Shown here: positions 58,997 through 64,000 of the stretch, one piece after another
Layout: every line of letters starts with the position of its first letter
How positions within the stretch are numbered: the first letter of the stretch is position 1
Source of the DNA: an uncultured Stenotrophomonas sp.
GTDB lineage: Bacteria; Pseudomonadota; Gammaproteobacteria; Xanthomonadales; Xanthomonadaceae
Length of the DNA stretch: 64,000 bases
NCBI RefSeq assembly: GCF_913778665.1
Contig: NZ_CAJYVQ010000012.1
Coordinates: 1-64,000, forward strand
Direction of reading: 5' to 3'
Made by a program: the position numbers and the translations under genes
Notes under the pieces: model-generated
Told to the model about the DNA's origin: nothing
What the model saw: only the letters and a program-made list of their open reading frames with translations
Databases searched by the model: none

Positions 58997-61792
58997 ATGA
59001 CCCTCGCCCCCGCTGAACTGCCCGCCTCCCTGAAGCCTGTCGCCGACCGCGCGCTGTCGCGATTGGCCCAGGCGCTGCCTGAGCCCATCCCGGCCGAGCT
59101 GCAGCCGCTGCTGACCCGGCTGGCCGTGGCCAGCGACTTCGCCCTCGACACCCTGGTGCGCCAGCCGGCCCTGCTGGCGCAGCTGGCGGCCTCTGGTTGC
59201 CCGCCGATTCCCGCGCCGGTGCTCGACCCGCTGCAGCCCAGCGACTGGCCCGCGCAGCTGCGGCGCTGGCGTACCGCGATGTCCACACGACTGATCTGGC
59301 GCGATCTGGGCGGTCTGGACGACGTGGCGCAGACCCTGGCTGGCGCCACCACCTTGGCCGAAGACTGCCTTCGGCTGGCACTGGACGCCCTGCAGCAGGA
59401 GTTCGCACAGCGCCACGGCGTGGTCCGCGACGCAGAGGGCACCCCCCAGCAGCTGGTGGTTTTTGGTCTCGGCAAACTGGGCGGCGGCGAACTGAACTTC
59501 AGTTCCGATATCGACCTGGTCTACGCCTACCCGCACGGCGGTGAGTCCGATGGCCCGCGCGCGCTGGCCGCCGAAGAGTATTTCGCCCGCCTCGGCCAGC
59601 GCCTGGCCAAGCTGCTGGACGAAACCACCGTCGATGGCTTCAGCCACCGCGTCGACCTGCGCCTGCGCCCGTTCGGCAGCGCCGGCCGCGTTGCGTTGTC
59701 ATTCGCGGCGATGGACCAGTATTTCCAGCGCGAGGGCCGCGACTGGGAACGCTATGCCTGGTTGAAGGCGCGTGCGGTGGCCGGCGACATCGAGGCCGGC
59801 GAAGCATGGCTGCAGACCCTGCGCCCGTTCGTGTACCGGCGCTATCTGGATTTCACCGCGCTCGATGGCCTGCGTGAGATGAAAGCGGCGATCACCGCCG
59901 AGGTCGCGCGCCGCGAACTGCACGAGGACATCAAGCGCGGCGCCGGTGGCATCCGCGAAATCGAGTTCCTGTGCCAGGCGCTGCAGCTGATCCGCGGCGG
60001 TCGCGAACCGGCATTGCGCGAACGCCGCCTGCTGGTGGCGCTGGATGCACTGGTGGCCGCCGGACAGATCGCGCCGGAAGATGGCAGTGCGCTGCGCGAG
60101 GCGTACCTGTTCCTGCGCCGGCTGGAAAACCGCCTGCAGATGCTGCGCGATGCACAGACCCACGTGCTGCCCGGCGACGCACTGGACCGCGAGCGCATCG
60201 CCGTCGGCCTCGGTTACCCGGACTGGGACGTACTGCGCGCGGCGCTGGCCGTGCAGCAGCAGCGGGTCAGCACCGAATTCGCCGCACTGCTGGCCCCGCG
60301 CAAGGGCCAGGCTGCGCCCGATGCGTTGGCCAGCTACTGGCGCAGCCTGCCCGACGGCAGCAATGCGCCGCTGTTGGCCGATGCCGGTTTCCTCGATGCT
60401 AACGGCGCCGATCAGTCACTGCGCGATTTCGCCCAGAGCACCGGCGTGAAGTCATTGTCCGATGCCGCGCGTGCGCGCCTGGATCGCGTGCTGCCGGCGC
60501 TGCTGCATGCGGCCACGCGTTCGCCACAACCCGATGCCGCGCTCAAGCGCGTGCTCGGCCTGTTGCAGGCGGTGCTGCGCCGGACCAGCTATCTCGCACT
60601 GCTGGATGAGCAGCCGAGTGCGCTGGCGCGGTTGGTCGACGTGCTGGCGCGCAGCGCATTGCTGGCAGAGCGCCTGGCGGCGTATCCGCTGCTGCTGGAC
60701 GAACTGCTGGACGTGCGCGTGTCCGGGCCGATGCCTGACTTCGCCGGCATGCTGGCCGAATGCCGGCAGGTGTTGCCGGTGGAAGATCCCGAATCCCAAT
60801 TGCGCTGGCTCAACGAGACCCGGCTGGCGCTCAGCTTCCGGATGGCGATGGCCACGCTGGACGGTCGCCAGGGCGCTGTCGACAGCACGCGACAACTGGC
60901 CGAGCTGGCACAGGCCGTCGTCATCACGGTGCTGGCGATGGCCGAAGCGGACATGCGCGCCGCGCACGGCGAGATTCCCGGCGGGCGCTTCGCGATCATC
61001 GGCTACGGCAGCCTGGGCGGCCTGGAGTTGGGCTTCGGTTCCGATCTGGACCTGGTGTTCCTGCACGACAATCCGGCCGGGGTGGATGCCAGTGATGGCG
61101 CGCGCCCATTGGAGCCCGGGCGCTGGTACGCACGTCTTGCGCAGAAGGTCATGGCCCTGCTCGGCGCGGTCACCGCAGCCGGGCGCCTGTATGACATCGA
61201 TGTGCGTCTGCGCCCGGATGGCGGCAAGGGGGCGCTGGTGTCTTCGCTGGCCAGCTATACCGAATACCAGCGCGAACGCGCATGGACCTGGGAACACCAG
61301 GCACTGGTGCGCGCGCGTGGCGTCGCCGGTGATGCGAGCCTGCTGGAAGATTTCGAGCAGGTACGCGCGCGCACGTTGGGTCGCGAACGTGACCTCGCCA
61401 CCCTGTACGCCGACGTGCTGAAAATGCGCGCGCGCATGCGCGCCGAACTGGACCGCAGCGATGCCGCGCGGCTGGACCTGAAGCAGGGCGCCGGTGGCGT
61501 GGTGGACCTGGAGTTCCTGCTGCAGACCGGTGTGCTGGCGCGCAGCGCGCAGGTACCGGCGTTGCTGCAGCCGCGCGATACCCCTGCGTTGATCGGAGCA
61601 CTGGCCGCTGCCGGTTTCCTGCCGGAAGACACGGCGCAGGCGCTGCATGGAGCACATGCCACGTTGCTGGATGTTGGCCTCGCGTGCACGCTGGACCGGC
61701 GCCCGCGGCTGGCACCGACCACGCCCGCGATTGAAGAGGCCTGCGCGGCCATCACGGCGGTGTGCAGTGCGGCAGAGTTGCCGTTCGCCTGA
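58997..61792 (+). CDS. glnE: glutamine synthetase adenylyltransferase / adenylyl-removing enzyme
   Basis: 931 residues with two nucleotidyltransferase domains. The N-terminal (deadenylylating) centre has [20 protein letters not shown] near residue 156 and the C-terminal (adenylylating) centre [20 protein letters not shown] near 668, each followed by helical domains with [11 protein letters not shown] and [11 protein letters not shown]. GlnE switches glutamine synthetase activity in response to PII protein and glutamine. The ATG at 58997 is preferred because the open frame upstream runs through the orphan terminator. Confidence 0.97.
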   Translation: MTLAPAELPASLKPVADRALSRLAQALPEPIPAELQPLLTRLAVASDFALDTLVRQPALLAQLAASGCPPIPAPVLDPLQPSDWPAQLRRWRTAMSTRLIWRDLGGLDDVAQTLAGATTLAEDCLRLALDALQQEFAQRHGVVRDAEGTPQQLVVFGLGKLGGGELNFSSDIDLVYAYPHGGESDGPRALAAEEYFARLGQRLAKLLDETTVDGFSHRVDLRLRPFGSAGRVALSFAAMDQYFQREGRDWERYAWLKARAVAGDIEAGEAWLQTLRPFVYRRYLDFTALDGLREMKAAITAEVARRELHEDIKRGAGGIREIEFLCQALQLIRGGREPALRERRLLVALDALVAAGQIAPEDGSALREAYLFLRRLENRLQMLRDAQTHVLPGDALDRERIAVGLGYPDWDVLRAALAVQQQRVSTEFAALLAPRKGQAAPDALASYWRSLPDGSNAPLLADAGFLDANGADQSLRDFAQSTGVKSLSDAARARLDRVLPALLHAATRSPQPDAALKRVLGLLQAVLRRTSYLALLDEQPSALARLVDVLARSALLAERLAAYPLLLDELLDVRVSGPMPDFAGMLAECRQVLPVEDPESQLRWLNETRLALSFRMAMATLDGRQGAVDSTRQLAELAQAVVITVLAMAEADMRAAHGEIPGGRFAIIGYGSLGGLELGFGSDLDLVFLHDNPAGVDASDGARPLEPGRWYARLAQKVMALLGAVTAAGRLYDIDVRLRPDGGKGALVSSLASYTEYQRERAWTWEHQALVRARGVAGDASLLEDFEQVRARTLGRERDLATLYADVLKMRARMRAELDRSDAARLDLKQGAGGVVDLEFLLQTGVLARSAQVPALLQPRDTPALIGALAAAGFLPEDTAQALHGAHATLLDVGLACTLDRRPRLAPTTPAIEEACAAITAVCSAAELPFA

Positions 61793-61843
61793 GCGGTGGC
61801 AATGAACGCCAACCAAGGTTGGCACCTGCCAGGGCAATAGCAG

Positions 61844-62404
61844 TCAGCCGGCGGCGCGCAGCGGCGCCATCTTCCACAGCAGCGCGCGGAACGGGGCCAG
61901 CAGGCAGACGCCAATGGCCAGCTTCACCGCCAGGTCGCCGGCGGCCCAGCTCACCCACGGCAGCGCCGAACCGGCGAATGCGATCGACCAGAAGATCGTG
62001 GTGTCCACCGTCGCGCTGCAGGTGGTGGCCACCATCGGGGCGCGCCACCAGCTGCCACGGCGCAGGCGGTCGAACACAGTGATGTCCAGCAGCTGCGCCA
62101 CGATGAACGCCGAGCACGAGGCAATCGCAATGCGTGGCGTGGCCACCCACACCGACAGCACCACCGCCACCAGGAAACCGATCCAGGCCACGCGGCGCGC
62201 CGGGCCCGGGCCGAAACGGCGGTTGATCAGGTTGCTGACCAGGAACGCCACCGGATAGCTGAAGGCACCCCAGGTCAGCCAGTCGTTGATCGGGTACTGC
62301 ACCAGCACGTTCGACAGCAGCACCACCGCGCCCATCGCCAGCACCGCCAGCACCAGGGCGCGCGGGGTCAGCGGGGCAAACACGGGGGCAGGACGCACGG
62401 ACAT
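61844..62404 (-). CDS. queuosine precursor transporter (VUT/YhhQ family)
   Basis: 186 residues with about six membrane helices. Family motifs: SNVLVQYPIN, GAFSYPVAFLVSNLINRRFG, PRIAIASCSAFIVAQLLDITVFDRLR and TCSATVDTTIFWSIAFAG. YhhQ relatives import 7-cyano-7-deazaguanine or related bases for tRNA queuosine. A start at 62437 would add 11 residues. It converges with glnE. Confidence 0.87.
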   Translation of the reverse strand: MSVRPAPVFAPLTPRALVLAVLAMGAVVLLSNVLVQYPINDWLTWGAFSYPVAFLVSNLINRRFGPGPARRVAWIGFLVAVVLSVWVATPRIAIASCSAFIVAQLLDITVFDRLRRGSWWRAPMVATTCSATVDTTIFWSIAFAGSALPWVSWAAGDLAVKLAIGVCLLAPFRALLWKMAPLRAAG

Positions 62405-62480
62405 GGCGAGCCAGGGGGGACAAGGGGAATCGGCCATTATCCGCCCGGCCCGCGGCAAAGCCAAAACCGGTCGTTCAGCT

Positions 62481-62996
62481 TTAGAGCGCTTCGCTCATCA
62501 CATCGCCGGCGGCGTAGGCGGTGGGCACGTAGGCCAGCGTCTGGCCCTGGGCACCCTTCACGTTCCAGCCGGCACCGGCCGGGGTCGGCTCGAAACGCAC
62601 CTGCTGGCCGACCACAAAGGCCGCCGTCGGGTCCTGGTCCTTCGGTGTGACCGGCCAGTGCAGGGTGGCGGTCTGGTCGGCCTTGTCGGGCACCTGCAGC
62701 TGCACCTTGCGCTCGCCCTGTGGCGTGGTCTCCACCTTCTTAACCTCCATCGGCGGCAGCGGCACCGCTTTGGTGCGGGTGGCCTTGCCGTGGCGCTCGC
62801 TGGCCTCGAACGGCGCCTTGGACAGCTCGGACAGGCCCATCGACGCCGCCAGCGGCAACGACAGCACCACGAACGAAGTGATGATCACGCTGGCCTGGCT
62901 GCTGTTCAACTGCGGCGCGGCGCCGGCATGGACGGTGGGCACCAGCAGTGCGGACAACAACAGGGCAGACGCGGGAACACGCAGGCAACGGAACAT
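62481..62996 (-). CDS. hypothetical secreted protein
   Basis: 171 residues with a signal peptide ending at VHAG. A hydrophobic segment follows (ASVIITSFVVLSLPLAASMGLSEL), then a Lys/Pro/Val-rich beta domain (EVKKVETTPQGERKVQLQV, GAGWNVKGAQGQTLAYVPTAYAAGD). The segment could be a membrane anchor. I do not recognise a family. It follows the DUF2145 gene by 34 bases on the same strand, so the pair is probably one operon. Confidence 0.8.
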   Translation of the reverse strand: MFRCLRVPASALLLSALLVPTVHAGAAPQLNSSQASVIITSFVVLSLPLAASMGLSELSKAPFEASERHGKATRTKAVPLPPMEVKKVETTPQGERKVQLQVPDKADQTATLHWPVTPKDQDPTAAFVVGQQVRFEPTPAGAGWNVKGAQGQTLAYVPTAYAAGDVMSEAL

Positions 62997-63030
62997 GCAG
63001 ACCTCCAGGGAGCGAGGGAAAAGAGGGAAT

Positions 63031-63882
63031 TCAGGGCGCGGCGGCGGCGGCATCGGCCACCGGCACATGGGGGATCACCAGTTCCTGCTGCAGCTGGCTG
63101 CGCTGGTGCAGGAAGTCGAACACCGATTCGACCGTCACCACCGAGTAGTTGCCGGAGATGCGTTCGCCCGCGGGGTGGTCGGTGGTGGTGGCGTTGGCCA
63201 CAAACAGACGCGCACCCACGCGCTTGCCCAGGCCGATATGCAGCACGCTGGGCTGGTACTTCTGCTGGCGCAGCCACTGCTGGGCCTGTTCGCGCTTGAC
63301 GATGGCCGGCGCGCCGTCGGCCTGCGCCATCGCTGCGGCCAGCACTTCCAGCACCCACTGGTTGGAGTTCTGGTAGTCGGTCGCGAACGGATAGGCGACC
63401 ACGTTGTACTTCGTTTCGTGCAGCGCCTTGGGCTGGATCGACGGTGCGGCCAGCATCGCCTTCAGTGCCGCACGCAGTGGTGCCGAGGGCACGCCGATGC
63501 GCAGATCGGTGTGGCCACCGCTCTCGCCGACGAAATTGCCCAGGCCCTCGTGGTACAGCTGCGAGCTGTCGGTCTTGCAGCGGTTGAGCAGGTGCATCGC
63601 GCGCCAGCGGCCGTCGTCGTCGCGCAGCAGGAAGGCCAGGTGGCTGTGGCGCAATCCGTAGCGGCTCAGGTCCTGGCCACCGCGCGCGGCCACCACCACG
63701 TCCACATCGGGCAGCGCGTCCAGGCGTTCGGCGGTGGTCCAGGCAACGTCCAGCATCGCCGCCTGTGACGCCACGCTGGGGTAGCGCTCGCGGCACTCGG
63801 TGCTGTTGGCCCAGGCGGGTGTGGTCGCCAGCAGGCTGGCGAACAGCAGCGCGGCGCGGGGCAGGCGATAGAAACGATCCAT
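63031..63882 (-). CDS. DUF2145 family secreted protein
   Basis: 283 residues with a signal peptide ending at PAWA. The sequence matches DUF2145: ARGGQDLSRYGLRHSHLAFLLRDD, MHLLNRC, GLGNFVGESG, ALHETKYNVVAYPFATDYQNSNQWVLE-type block around residue 165-185, and a His-containing SVLHIGLG. The conserved His, Cys and Asn pattern resembles a papain-like or NlpC-like fold, but no activity has been assigned. First gene of a two-gene minus-strand operon. Confidence 0.86.
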   Translation of the reverse strand: MDRFYRLPRAALLFASLLATTPAWANSTECRERYPSVASQAAMLDVAWTTAERLDALPDVDVVVAARGGQDLSRYGLRHSHLAFLLRDDDGRWRAMHLLNRCKTDSSQLYHEGLGNFVGESGGHTDLRIGVPSAPLRAALKAMLAAPSIQPKALHETKYNVVAYPFATDYQNSNQWVLEVLAAAMAQADGAPAIVKREQAQQWLRQQKYQPSVLHIGLGKRVGARLFVANATTTDHPAGERISGNYSVVTVESVFDFLHQRSQLQQELVIPHVPVADAAAAAP

Positions 63883-64000
63883 GTCGGTACCTTCAACGGC
63901 GGTCAGGGCCGCGCGCTGATCATACGCCGGTCAGCGCAGCGGGCGGGCGCTACCGCCCCTTCGGCCGTCCCGTTTCATTGCACAGGCCCAGGCGCTGCTT
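63883..64000. other. end of window, no gene seen
   Basis: 118 bases upstream of the DUF2145 gene with no supported gene; a GCGGGCGGGCGCTACCGCC stretch is weakly palindromic. A gene may begin or end just outside. Confidence 0.5.

Overview
The window is chromosomal DNA of a gammaproteobacterium of the Xanthomonadaceae, almost certainly Stenotrophomonas. The reasons are the very high GC content, the ctaC-ctaD-ctaG-ctaE/SURF1/ctaA/ctaB block, a short PutA, and above all about twenty loci of GTAG-headed extragenic palindromes of the SMAG type known from S. maltophilia. Coding density is high and most genes are housekeeping. No integrase, transposase, CRISPR array, tRNA or prophage was seen.

Layout. 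1-1030: the 3' end of a 23S rRNA gene, then two tandem 5S genes, each with its own terminator. 1212-14252: a secreted M28 peptidase and a VNG-repeat protein (minus strand), the EnvC and CtpA cell-envelope genes, a rhomboid protease, a FadL porin, a PnuC transporter and PutA. 13776-22298: aa3-type cytochrome c oxidase structural and assembly genes (DUF2244, ctaC, ctaD, small ORF, ctaG, ctaE, SURF1, a Sco-like protein, ctaA, ctaB). A DUF2909 gene on the opposite strand sits inside this block. 22440-24667: a ChaN-like protein and two poorly conserved secreted proteins, one of them broken by an amber codon; paired repeats flank the last two. 24785-32246: SBF transporter, DUF442 phosphatase, dnaG, YihY, a hypothetical gene, yqeY, rpsU, and tsaD read divergently. 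32280-39901: a HEPN/Abi-like protein, a candidate small RNA, folB, a YbdG-like channel, a GH3 glucosidase behind a LacI-type operator, a lipoprotein, a soluble PQQ sugar dehydrogenase and YiaA.

40441-53120 is the most interesting region: two divergent gene sets that look like one pathway for taking up and dismantling peptidoglycan peptides. The minus arm holds an NlpC/P60 endopeptidase, an L-Ala-D/L-Glu epimerase, an RpiR regulator, a YkuD-fold protein and an amino-acid permease. The plus arm holds a transglutaminase-like protein, an Oar-like TonB-dependent receptor, a beta-lactamase-fold serine hydrolase and a VanX-type D-Ala-D-Ala dipeptidase. The 123-bp region between the arms carries two AT-rich inverted repeats, one overlapping the -35 box of a good plus-strand promoter. 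The regulator's SIS domain has lost the residues that normally bind a phosphosugar.

53238-64000: a small membrane protein, an EF-hand protein, a HAD phosphatase, 2-oxoadipate dioxygenase/decarboxylase (HglS), an acetate CoA-transferase, glnE, a queuosine-precursor transporter and a DUF2145 pair. The only gene-free stretch longer than 300 bases is 32934-33296, which holds the small-RNA candidate. All functions are read from sequence motifs; no database search was run.
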